Origin: Chromatiaceae bacterium
GTDB taxonomy: Bacteria; Pseudomonadota; Gammaproteobacteria; Chromatiales; Chromatiaceae
Assembly (NCBI GenBank): GCA_012962365.1
Contig: DTXR01000736.1
Coordinates: 1 to 8,434 of the forward strand
DNA: 8,434 bases
Reading direction: 5' to 3'
Shown: positions 1 through 6,661 of the stretch, in pieces
Numbering within the stretch: the stretch's first letter is position 1
Layout of the letters: each line of letters begins with the position of its first letter
Position numbers and translations under genes: made by a program
Notes under the pieces: generated by a model
Databases searched by the model: none
What the model saw: only the letters and a program-made list of their open reading frames with translations
What the model was told of the DNA's origin: nothing

Positions 1-79
1 CAATTTGGCGCATACAACAACCGCCTATTTATTTATGTGCGCCCAAAAATCCGGCATTGCCCAGAGGAGGACTTTAGAC

Positions 80-409
80 ATGCTGAAACGAGCAGTGGTC
101 GCAATCTACAAATTATTTTTCAACGATCGGCGCGATAAGGAATCAACGCAAGCTACTGCGGCCACAAGCGCGGGAAGACGGCAGTTTTTCGCCAAGGCAA
201 CGCTCGGCGCAGCATCAGTTTCGGGTGCTGCGGGCTTAGCTCGAATGGCCGTCGATTCTGTACCGAAACCGAAATTAAAGGACTTGTATGCAAAAGATGC
301 TCAAAGAGGCGAACAGGAAATGACCGAACGGGAATACGTGGTGATGTCGGAGCAGGAAAAAACAAAAATGCTGCAGATGTACATCGACAACTACGACAAC
401 AAGCACTAA
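80..409 (+). CDS. Small Tat-signal protein beside the FeS/NrfD module
   Basis: A 109-residue protein with a twin-arginine signal: GRRQFFAKA at residues 32-40, then a mild hydrophobic stretch to about residue 55. The rest is a short charged tail of about 50 residues with no cysteines and no CXXCH, so it carries no cofactor by itself. I chose the ATG at 80 because AGAGGAGG (63-70) sits a proper distance upstream; the same frame is open to an earlier ATG at 5 that lacks such a site. In size and layout it resembles the small Tat-target proteins found beside formate dehydrogenase genes (TIGR02811 type), but I cannot confirm that family. Its tail (residues 86-105, starting YVVMSEQEK) matches in spacing a segment of the next gene's FeS protein. 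From position it is probably an accessory or structural subunit, or an export partner, of the complex encoded downstream. The function is inferred. Confidence 0.8.
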   Translation: MLKRAVVAIYKLFFNDRRDKESTQATAATSAGRRQFFAKATLGAASVSGAAGLARMAVDSVPKPKLKDLYAKDAQRGEQEMTEREYVVMSEQEKTKMLQMYIDNYDNKH

Positions 410-458
410 TGGCTTCTCCATTCAGCCAGTGGATCTGCCCTTTCGAACTGAACCTGTT

Positions 459-515
459 ACAAGGCGACAGACTTTTGAACCTTTTCTGCGCTGATCAACT
501 AGGTCGCCACCTTGT
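459..515 (+). repeat. Imperfect long-loop inverted repeat between the first two genes
   Basis: ACAAGGCGAC at 459-468 is complementary to GTCGCCACCTTGT at 503-515, apart from three extra bases in the right arm. The loop is about 34 bases and the right arm runs into a T-rich stretch (CTTGTTTTGTT). It lies in the 139-base gap between the small Tat protein and the FeS subunit. It could be a transcript stem that attenuates or processes the message, but the long loop and bulge make it weak and it may be chance. Confidence 0.3.
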
Positions 516-548
516 TTTGTTGGATTGCGAACCAGTCAGAGGATAACC

Positions 549-1577
549 ATGGAAAAAAATTCACGCGAAAACAACACGGCCGACATTGCCTCCCGCCGCG
601 ATTTCCTCCGCAAGGCCGGCACATACACCGCCGCATCGCTTACCGGAACAGCTATGCTGCTCTCCCCCAAGCCTTCCAAGGCTACGGCGAACGTAAGTTG
701 GGCGGAACATTTCCAGAAGCACTATCGCCTGATGACCGAAGAAGAAAAGGCAGAAGCCATCGAAAGACTGGAAAAAAGATACTCGGAAGAGTTTGGCAAG
801 AAAGTCTCTGTCGATGGCTCAACCGCCATCGATGGCGTGCTGTTTGGTTATGCCCTGAACATTCAGAAGTGTATCGGCTGCAGACGTTGCGTCAAAGCCT
901 GTGTCGCCGAGAACAACCAGTCCCGGGGCAAGGAACAGGAAATCGAATGGATTCGGGTTCTGCGTCTGGAGAAAGGCAACTTCTCTGAAGAAGACAGAGA
1001 CAAGGGAGGTTACCCGGATGACTATGGCATTCAGGTTGGCGGCAACGCCTACAAACCTGCAGGTGTCGTCCTCGAGGGCCAGCACTACTATGAGCCGGAC
1101 AAGGTTCCGGAAAAAGATGCCTTCTACCTCCCCATGCAGTGCATGCAGTGTGAGAAACCACCCTGTGTCAAAGTCTGCCCCGTACGAACCACCTACAGGG
1201 ATCCGGACGGCATTGTCGTGATCGACTACAACTGGTGCATCGGTTGTCGCATGTGCATCGGTGCATGTCCCTATTGGGCTCGCCGTTTCAACTGGGGAGA
1301 GCCTGATCTACCAAAGGAAGACATGAATCCGGTTACCCACTATCTGGGAAACAGGCCACGCATGAAGGGCGTAGTTGAAAAATGCACCTTCTGCATCCAG
1401 CGCACACGCAAGGGACGTTGGACGGCCTGTGTCGAAGTCTGCCCGGTAGGCGCCAGAAAAATGGGCAACCTGCTAGACCCTGACAGTGACGTACGCAAGG
1501 TGCTGGCCACCAAAAAGGTCTTTCGGCTGCGTGCGGATCTGAACACCTATCCGAAGTTTTTCTACTTCATGGACTAA
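549..1577 (+). CDS. Tat-exported four-cluster [4Fe-4S] ferredoxin subunit, DsrO/HybA/PsrB type
   Basis: This 342-residue protein is the electron-transfer subunit of a membrane oxidoreductase and should sit on the periplasmic face. A textbook Tat motif, SRRDFLRKAG, is at residues 15-24. The family's four cysteine groups are complete: CIGCRRCVKAC (108-118), CMQCEKPPCVKVCP (198-211), CIGCRMCIGACP (230-241), and a split fourth group at C279, C282, C294 and C298. That gives 16 cysteines, enough for four [4Fe-4S] clusters. The ATG at 549 is preceded by AGAGGA (538-543); an earlier in-frame ATG at 525 would push the Tat signal inward. Residues 50-100, between the signal and the first cluster, form a charged helical insert that echoes the tail of the preceding small protein. 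The NrfD-type gene starts 11 bases later, the usual order for DsrO-DsrP, HybA-HybB and PsrB-PsrC pairs. The family is certain; the specific complex is not identified. Confidence 0.95.
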   Translation: MEKNSRENNTADIASRRDFLRKAGTYTAASLTGTAMLLSPKPSKATANVSWAEHFQKHYRLMTEEEKAEAIERLEKRYSEEFGKKVSVDGSTAIDGVLFGYALNIQKCIGCRRCVKACVAENNQSRGKEQEIEWIRVLRLEKGNFSEEDRDKGGYPDDYGIQVGGNAYKPAGVVLEGQHYYEPDKVPEKDAFYLPMQCMQCEKPPCVKVCPVRTTYRDPDGIVVIDYNWCIGCRMCIGACPYWARRFNWGEPDLPKEDMNPVTHYLGNRPRMKGVVEKCTFCIQRTRKGRWTACVEVCPVGARKMGNLLDPDSDVRKVLATKKVFRLRADLNTYPKFFYFMD

Positions 1578-1588
1578 GGGGATATATC

Positions 1589-2848
1589 GTGAAACGTTTC
1601 AGCTCTTTTGTTTTCGATTTTATACGTGCAGCTTTCTCCGGCGGCCCATTGTTCTGGGCCTGGTTACTGTTCCTGTCTTTCTTTATCGCAGCCTACGGTT
1701 ACGGCCAGTATGTGCAACTTGTCAACGGCATGATCGTAACCGGCCTCAATGATCAGATCAGCTGGGGTTTTTATCTGGCCAACTTTGTGTTCATGGTCGG
1801 TGTTGCTGCGGCAGCGGTTACGGTCGTGTTCCCTGCTTACATCTACAAGCACCACGACATGCACAAGATCGTGGTGCTCGGTGAAATGGTGGCGATTGCA
1901 GCCGTGATCATGTGCTTGCTGTTCGTCGTCGCTCACATGGGCAGGCCCGATCGTGCCTGGCATCTGGTACCAGGTATCGGCATCCTCAACTGGCCCAATT
2001 CCATGCTGGCATGGGATGTTATCGTACTCAATGGGTATTTATTGCTGAATATCCTCGGTGGTTTTTATTTTCTGTACAAGAAATACACCGGAGAACCCAT
2101 CAACAAATGGTTCTATCTGCCCATCGTCTATATTGCCATCGTCTGGGCAGTAAGCATTCACACGGTGACCGCCGTCCTGATCAACACCATGCCCGCACGT
2201 CCCATGTGGTTCCACTCCATCATGCCGATCAAGTTCATCATTACCGCATTTGCGGCTGGCCCGTCTTTGATCATCATCGTCTTCTTGCTGGTGCGCAGGT
2301 TCACCCCTTTCAAGATCGCTGACAATGCTATTCATCTATTATCCCAGATCGTTACCTGGTGTCTGGGTATTGCCTTGTTTTTCATGCTTTCCGAGGTTGT
2401 TACCGAACTCTATCCCAGCACCGAACATGCGGGCGGACTCAAATATCTGATGTTCGGCCACCATGGCCTAAATGCCCTTGTACCTTTCTACTGGACATCT
2501 CTGGGTTTGATGGTGGGTGCGTTCATTCTGCTGCTCATCCCCCGGGTGAGAAAGAATTTAAAAATCCTCCCTTTTCTCTGTATCGCTGTATTCCTGGGAA
2601 TTTGGATCGAAAAAGGGATGGGGCTGATGCTTCCCGGCGTTATCCCCACCCCTGTCGGTGAATATGCGGAATACACGCCTTCCAATATCGAATACATGAT
2701 CGTTGCGGGCATCTGGGCTTTTGGCTTCTTCGCGCTGACCATACTGATCAAAGGCGCTACAGGCATCATGCTCGAAAAGGTGAAATACCAGGAAACTACC
2801 GAACAACCATCCACAAGCAAGCATCCGGGCACAGCAGCAACAGCTTGA
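1589..2848 (+). CDS. NrfD/DsrP-type polytopic quinone-reactive membrane subunit
   Basis: A 419-residue membrane protein of the NrfD/PsrC/HybB superfamily. Such proteins bind quinone or quinol in the inner membrane and exchange electrons with a neighbouring FeS subunit. I count about ten hydrophobic segments, starting near residues 17, 51, 87, 130, 175, 212, 245, 292, 327 and 364. That fits the ten-helix DsrP/ActC/HybB group better than the eight-helix PsrC type. Conserved-looking polar positions inside or next to helices include SWGFYLANF near residue 50, AHMGRPDRAWH near 110 and the SEVVTELY segment near 265. The C-terminus ends in a short hydrophilic tail rich in Thr, Ser and Pro. The start is GTG at 1589, preceded by AAGGGG (1576-1581); the gene lies 11 bases after the FeS gene, so the two are almost certainly co-transcribed. 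Whether the complex oxidises quinol or reduces quinone cannot be told from this sequence. Confidence 0.93.
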   Translation: MKRFSSFVFDFIRAAFSGGPLFWAWLLFLSFFIAAYGYGQYVQLVNGMIVTGLNDQISWGFYLANFVFMVGVAAAAVTVVFPAYIYKHHDMHKIVVLGEMVAIAAVIMCLLFVVAHMGRPDRAWHLVPGIGILNWPNSMLAWDVIVLNGYLLLNILGGFYFLYKKYTGEPINKWFYLPIVYIAIVWAVSIHTVTAVLINTMPARPMWFHSIMPIKFIITAFAAGPSLIIIVFLLVRRFTPFKIADNAIHLLSQIVTWCLGIALFFMLSEVVTELYPSTEHAGGLKYLMFGHHGLNALVPFYWTSLGLMVGAFILLLIPRVRKNLKILPFLCIAVFLGIWIEKGMGLMLPGVIPTPVGEYAEYTPSNIEYMIVAGIWAFGFFALTILIKGATGIMLEKVKYQETTEQPSTSKHPGTAATA

Positions 2849-2900
2849 TCAGGATAATTGCAAAGCGGATGCACTGTGGCGTATTCAGGAGACATAAGAC

Positions 2901-3704
2901 ATGACCAGCAATAAATGGTGTGGAAACCTCATTGGACTGTGCTTCCTGGCAGCAGTTCTACCATCCACAACTTACGGTGAAGCAACGCCCGCAGGCAAAC
3001 AGTGTTTCGAAAGCCGGAAGGACATGAGCCAAGTGCAACAAAAGGCCATCCATCCCGGGGAACCCAATGTCAAATGCTCCCCAACCACCGGCGCTGTCCT
3101 ATGGTGGGGTGACCCCTTCGATGGCACCATTCCCATGGGTGATATGCCTGTAGAGGCGGACTATTCTCATGAAGAAGCAGTGGTGAGACCACGAGAACCT
3201 CAGATTGATCGCAATAAGCTGCTGACCATCTGCTCCATGGCCTGTCACAACGGACAATATGTACCCTACCCAAAGGACAAGCTGCCACGCCCATTGAGAA
3301 TGCATAACGACATCGTACCTGATGCCATGAAGCTGAAACACGGCAAAGGTGCCATCTGGTGCCTGGATTGTCATCATGCCGCAGAACGAACCAAGCTCAT
3401 CGACCACTTCGGCAACCCCATCAGCTTCAACGAGCCTCAAAAGCTTTGCGGAAAATGTCACGGGCAGGTTTACCGCCGTTGGAGAGAAGGCATTCATGGC
3501 AAGCGCATCGGCATGTGGAAAGTTGGCGCCAAGAAACGCTGGTGGGTCTGCACCGAGTGTCACAACCCCCATGACGTGGAACATGGCGAGCAGCAATCCG
3601 GTTTTGCACAACTCGACCCTGAACCGGCACCGATGCTCCCCAAAGGCATGAAAAATGCCGACCATGAGCGCTTGCATGAGCACACACATTATTCAGGACA
3701 TTGA
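2901..3704 (+). CDS. Periplasmic tetraheme cytochrome c with one CX3CH heme site
   Basis: A 267-residue protein with a Sec signal peptide of about 26 residues (probable cleavage after TTYG). Three standard heme c sites are present: CLDCH (154-158), CGKCH (183-187) and CTECH (217-221). An additional site at 111-116, CSMACH, has three residues between the cysteines instead of two. Many histidines could act as second axial ligands (for example H135, H147, H169, H199, H224), so mostly bis-His hemes are likely. Two isolated cysteines, C35 and C59, could form a disulfide. The C-terminal part from YRRWREGIHGKRIG to CTECHNPHD looks like a closely packed two-heme unit. AGGAGA (2887-2892) supports the ATG at 2901, and the gene is 52 bases after the NrfD gene. 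It is probably the periplasmic cytochrome partner of the FeS/NrfD complex. The cytochrome call is certain; the family name is not known to me. Confidence 0.92.
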   Translation: MTSNKWCGNLIGLCFLAAVLPSTTYGEATPAGKQCFESRKDMSQVQQKAIHPGEPNVKCSPTTGAVLWWGDPFDGTIPMGDMPVEADYSHEEAVVRPREPQIDRNKLLTICSMACHNGQYVPYPKDKLPRPLRMHNDIVPDAMKLKHGKGAIWCLDCHHAAERTKLIDHFGNPISFNEPQKLCGKCHGQVYRRWREGIHGKRIGMWKVGAKKRWWVCTECHNPHDVEHGEQQSGFAQLDPEPAPMLPKGMKNADHERLHEHTHYSGH

Positions 3705-3758
3705 AACCTGGCCCCGTCGTTACAACAGTCGGTACCAGGAGTCAGATTGCCAAGCACC

Positions 3759-3772
3759 CCGTCAACCGACGG
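3759..3772 (+). other. Short perfect hairpin between cytochrome and methyltransferase genes
   Basis: CCGTC-AACC-GACGG forms a five-base-pair stem with a four-base loop in the 133-base gap before the methyltransferase. It is followed by ATCGGTAATTTT rather than a true T-run, so at best it is a weak terminator or processing stem. The gap shows no other clear signal apart from the ribosome binding site GGAGGAG at 3822-3828. Confidence 0.25.
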
Positions 3773-3837
3773 ATCGGTAATTTTCGAAATGGTCCAACAA
3801 CAAGAACAACCATTTCCATCCGGAGGAGTAACAAAGA

Positions 3838-4584
3838 ATGACAAGTTTTCAGGAAAAAGAAAACGCCAGAAAGAAAGCATTTGAATCCATCTGGGAAACC
3901 AAAATAAATGCCGTATTTGCAGATGTTGCCGCGACCTATGACAAGGCTAATGATTTTGCCAGCCTGGGCCTGCTGAAGGGGTTGAGACGCCGCTTCATTG
4001 CAACCATAGATGTCGAACAGGGGCAGCGTGTACTCGATGTCTGCGCCGGCACCAATGTAATCGGCATCGAACTGCTAAAAAAACAACCCGAGATTGAAGT
4101 TCATGCTATCGATCGCAGTGACTCGATGCAGGAAGTAGGAAAAGCGCGTGCCGCACAGCAGGGTTTCGAGATCAAGGGACATATCTGCGATGTGCACAGC
4201 CTGCCTTTTCCGGACAACCATTTTGATGTTGTTACGCTGCAATATGCAACAAGACATTTGCGCGTCATCGATGTTTTCTCTGAAATAAAACGGGTATTGA
4301 AACCTGGCGGAAGCTTCTATCATTTCGATATGCTGCGGCCATCCAACAAGATCATCGAAGAGGCCTATTGCCTGTATCTCAAGGGATGTCTCAAGACAGT
4401 ATCCTGGGCGATCAAATCCGGCCCCGAAGCCAAAGCCTGCTGTGACTATTTTGTTGATGCTATCCGACTGTTCTATTCCACAGAAGAGCTGTCTCACCTG
4501 CTTTCGGAACTCGGATTCAAAGATGTTACCGGTCGTTCATTGCTTGGCGGCACCGTCGCCATGCACAAGGCCTGCAAGACATGA
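3838..4584 (+). CDS. UbiE/MenG-like class I SAM methyltransferase
   Basis: A 248-residue cytoplasmic protein, nearly the length of E. coli UbiE (251), the C-methyltransferase of ubiquinone and menaquinone synthesis. The UbiE-type N-terminal signature is recognisable as VFADVAATYDKANDF (26-40). The SAM-binding loop is VLDVCAGT (65-72), the acidic post-loop residue is D92 (HAIDRSDSM), and motif II is FDVVTLQYATRHL (129-141). Motif III is KRVLKPGG (151-158), and the C-terminus ends GGTVAMHKA, like the UbiE ending. Departures include Asn after the GT of motif I and an RH pair where UbiE has RN. The start is well set by GGAGGAG at 3822-3828. Because it sits among quinone-linked electron-transfer genes it may methylate a quinone or quinone precursor used by this complex. 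It may be a second copy beside a housekeeping ubiE elsewhere. The methyltransferase call is firm; the substrate is inferred. Confidence 0.88.
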   Translation: MTSFQEKENARKKAFESIWETKINAVFADVAATYDKANDFASLGLLKGLRRRFIATIDVEQGQRVLDVCAGTNVIGIELLKKQPEIEVHAIDRSDSMQEVGKARAAQQGFEIKGHICDVHSLPFPDNHFDVVTLQYATRHLRVIDVFSEIKRVLKPGGSFYHFDMLRPSNKIIEEAYCLYLKGCLKTVSWAIKSGPEAKACCDYFVDAIRLFYSTEELSHLLSELGFKDVTGRSLLGGTVAMHKACKT

Positions 4585-4788
4585 CGCCGTCCTGAAATCA
4601 CAGACCCAGAGGGAAAACAGCGTGCAGGATACTGATTTGGGTAGCGTAGCGAAAAATCTCAGCCATAGGTCTGACCGTGTTTTTCATGCGATTAGAAGAA
4701 CAGAGAGCTTGTGCCATACACCTTGATGAGCTCACAGATTAAGGATCAATTCAATGATACAGCCCTTCTACCACTGGAGGTTAACCAA

Positions 4789-5115
4789 ATGACATCACAC
4801 AAAACACTGATTGCTACCGCTGGAATCATGTGTATAGCGCTGTCTTCCGGCGTTTCGGCGGCGCTCGATGGCGCAGGTCTTTACAGGGAACGCACCTGCA
4901 TCGCGTGTCATGGTGCTGACGGCAGGGAACCCGTCATGAGCGACTATCCGAAGATAGCCGGGCAGAAAGCACCTTATCTGCTGGCCCAGATGAAGAAAAT
5001 CAAGGATGGTACGCGCAGCAATGACAGTTCCATTGCCATGAAAAACGTCATGCACCTGATCAGTGAGGACGAGATGGCGGTTGTTGCGGAATGGCTTGCA
5101 GGCCTGCCGAGATAG
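4789..5115 (+). CDS. Small periplasmic class I cytochrome c (c553/c4 half type)
   Basis: A 108-residue protein with a Sec signal peptide of about 24 residues ending GVSA. It has one heme site, CIACH (37-41), followed by the usual HGADGR loop. The probable axial methionine is M84, in the DGTRSNDSSIAM context, ahead of the C-terminal helix ISEDEMAVVAEWLAGL. This is the fold of single-domain c553 or half-c4 cytochromes, which shuttle electrons in the periplasm. I prefer the ATG at 4789: GGAGG (4776-4780) stands eight bases upstream and the signal peptide then begins MTSHKTL. An earlier in-frame ATG at 4711 would put 26 hydrophilic residues ahead of it. It lies 204 bases after the methyltransferase, so it may have its own promoter, though I see no convincing one. 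It is likely the mobile electron partner of the upstream complex or of a terminal oxidase. Confidence 0.92.
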   Translation: MTSHKTLIATAGIMCIALSSGVSAALDGAGLYRERTCIACHGADGREPVMSDYPKIAGQKAPYLLAQMKKIKDGTRSNDSSIAMKNVMHLISEDEMAVVAEWLAGLPR

Positions 5116-5148
5116 ATGCCGAGAGATAACCTGCATGGTGAATACGAG

Positions 5149-5622
5149 TCAGTCAGACCAGAGACTGTCTGTCAGGGCAACAATCTGCTGGTAGTAAGCT
5201 TCCCTGTCCATTCCCAGAACCGTAGAACCAAAGAGCTCCGCATCGTCGGCAGTAGCCAGGTCGCCGTAGTTGACCAGCACCGACTGATAAAGGATCAGGG
5301 CGGGAAGCACATCTGGTCTGTCTTCAAAACTTTTGTGCAGATAAACCACATACCCTTCACTGGCGTCTTCCGAAACGGCTTCTGTCTTGCCAAACATGCC
5401 AGGCTCAATCCCGTCGGAAATAAAGCGAACTTCGAGTGGATAACGGATACACCGCCTGTCTTCAAGGATCTGCAATATCACGGCATAATCGATATCAGGA
5501 CCATAGCGGGCGCGAATTTCTTTTGCCTTGTCTGTCACATGTTGCGCCACCATGCTGTGAACCACCTTGCCCGCACGTTTCTTGACTCTCTTCTTTTTCT
5601 GTTCCATTGTGTTTTTGCTCAT
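5149..5622 (-). CDS. Unrecognised cytoplasmic protein with basic N-terminus
   Basis: A 157-residue protein when started at the ATG at 5622. The frame is open to an earlier ATG at 5697, and another in-frame ATG lies at 5607; none has a strong ribosome binding site, so the start is uncertain. The first 20 residues are very basic (KKKRVKKRAGK). The remainder is mixed alpha/beta and ends in a helical, tyrosine-rich region (LILYQSVLVNYGDL and DREAYYQQI). It has no signal peptide, no membrane segment, no heme site and no metal-binding cysteine pair. The gene converges on the monoheme cytochrome with a 33-base gap and diverges from the acidic gene at 5709. I do not recognise the family. Composition and length make it a believable gene. 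Confidence 0.65.
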   Translation of the reverse strand: MSKNTMEQKKKRVKKRAGKVVHSMVAQHVTDKAKEIRARYGPDIDYAVILQILEDRRCIRYPLEVRFISDGIEPGMFGKTEAVSEDASEGYVVYLHKSFEDRPDVLPALILYQSVLVNYGDLATADDAELFGSTVLGMDREAYYQQIVALTDSLWSD

Positions 5623-5708
5623 GATCGTTTTTTCAACAACATCCGCATACAAGACAATTGTAACCGAAGTAATACACAGCTTTTGACCACCTTTCATGGA
5701 GAACAGCG

Positions 5709-6086
5709 ATGCCCGAATACAAACTGAGTTTTAGTGAAGATATTCCTGACGAAGATGAGTCCCGTCAGCGCACACTGGATGAGTTGAGCGCTTTCGCCGC
5801 AACCATGAACAACCGTCCCCTCGCAATCATCACCCTGGATCAGGAACAAAGCCGCTTGTGGGATGAAGAGGGGGACATCGATTATCAACAGGAGTTTAGC
5901 CAGCAGATCATCGCGCAGATTGCTGACGGCACCACCGAAACGCTGGTCATCCGCAATTCCGAGGGACTCCCCGTAGCTCTGGGGTCAATCACCGAAAATG
6001 ATGGTTGGCAAGGCCTGGGAATCGACAAGCGCCTGCGTTTCGAAATCGCCACCATGCTGCAGAACGACGAAACCGAGTTCGACTGA
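5709..6086 (+). CDS. Unrecognised small acidic protein
   Basis: A 125-residue, strongly acidic cytoplasmic protein; the N-terminal EDIPDEDESRQ and C-terminal NDETEFD stretches are the extremes. It contains two strand-like stretches (RPLAIITLD near residue 40 and ETLVIRNSEGLPVALGSI near residue 80) with a Glu/Gln-rich helical stretch between them. There is no signal peptide, membrane segment or cofactor motif. GGAGAA (5698-5703) lies just upstream of the ATG at 5709. The gene diverges from the basic-tailed protein and converges with the DUF302 gene over a 37-base gap in which I see no terminator. I do not recognise the family; it could be a small regulatory or adaptor protein, but nothing in the sequence shows that. 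Confidence 0.65.
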   Translation: MPEYKLSFSEDIPDEDESRQRTLDELSAFAATMNNRPLAIITLDQEQSRLWDEEGDIDYQQEFSQQIIAQIADGTTETLVIRNSEGLPVALGSITENDGWQGLGIDKRLRFEIATMLQNDETEFD

Positions 6087-6123
6087 AGAAAAGATATACC
6101 TCCAAGCCGCATCGACGCTTCAG

Positions 6124-6636
6124 CTAAAGATCACCACTGACCCCTGCAGTCAGTATCATCAGCATCTGCTGGTTGATACGGATCGCAAGTTCTATAGAAG
6201 CCGGCGGCATCAGCTTATTGTCGATTTGAAAATCGAGATTCTGCATCATCGCCCAGAAATCACCATTGCTGTCCTCGACCAGCGCGATACGACAGGGGAT
6301 ATAGGCGGCGTACACGATATTGAGATCGATCGCCTTACCCGCGTCTTCCGGCGTACAGAGTTGTAGTATCTCCAGATGGCGAGACGCCACACCGCGCGCT
6401 TTCAGCTCTTCAGATATCTTCAGATGGGAAACCAGTTTGACATTCATTTCCAGCGCTTTGTTGATCATCGCCTCTGCAGCCTCCTGGGGACTTGTACCCT
6501 TCTTCAACGGGACTTGCAGAACGGTCTGGGATACTTCGACGACCTTGGGACCCAGCGCGCCATCGCTTTCGCTATAAGCGGTGGCCGGCAGGCACACAGC
6601 ACACAGTAGTAGCAGAATTGCTTTCGTTATATTCAT
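6124..6636 (-). CDS. Secreted DUF302-domain protein
   Basis: A 170-residue protein starting at the ATG at 6636, set by GGGAGAA just upstream on the - strand. The signal peptide is about 22 residues (cleavage near ATAYS). The mature part matches the DUF302 family as I know it: a repeated-fold N-terminal half (VPLKKGTSPQEAAEAM, residues 42-57), then the typical LEILQLC segment (88-94), and then YIPCRIALVEDSNGDFWAM (112-130). C94 and C115 are the only cysteines in the mature protein and could form a disulfide or bind something. DUF302 has no agreed biochemical function. It is the last gene of a three-gene - strand run, starting 25 bases after the diheme cytochrome ends, so it is probably a periplasmic helper for those cytochromes. 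Confidence 0.85.
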   Translation of the reverse strand: MNITKAILLLLCAVCLPATAYSESDGALGPKVVEVSQTVLQVPLKKGTSPQEAAEAMINKALEMNVKLVSHLKISEELKARGVASRHLEILQLCTPEDAGKAIDLNIVYAAYIPCRIALVEDSNGDFWAMMQNLDFQIDNKLMPPASIELAIRINQQMLMILTAGVSGDL

Positions 6637-6661
6637 GATGTTTTTCTCCCGCTTAGTACGA

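Noticed and set aside
1..77. Frame open from position 3 to TAG at 75-77, possibly the end of an upstream gene
   Set aside because: Only 24 codons with no recognisable motif; the composition is uninformative, so an upstream gene end cannot be supported.
4585..4788. Search for a promoter, terminator or small gene in the gap before the monoheme cytochrome
   Set aside because: Only a scattered CAGACC/GGTCTG pairing and poor promoter-like hexamers; apart from the ribosome binding site nothing reaches a supportable level.
5097..5106. GCAGGCCTGC palindrome at the end of the monoheme cytochrome gene
   Set aside because: A short palindrome inside coding sequence with no loop; no T-run and no second copy in the window.
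5657..5662. TACAAT on the - strand as a -10 box for the 5149-5622 gene
   Set aside because: No acceptable -35 sequence at 16-18 bases, and a single hexamer in an AT-rich gap is weak evidence.
6136..6152. CTGAC...GTCAG inverted repeat near the end of the DUF302 gene as a terminator
   Set aside because: Five-base stem inside coding sequence with no T-run on either strand.
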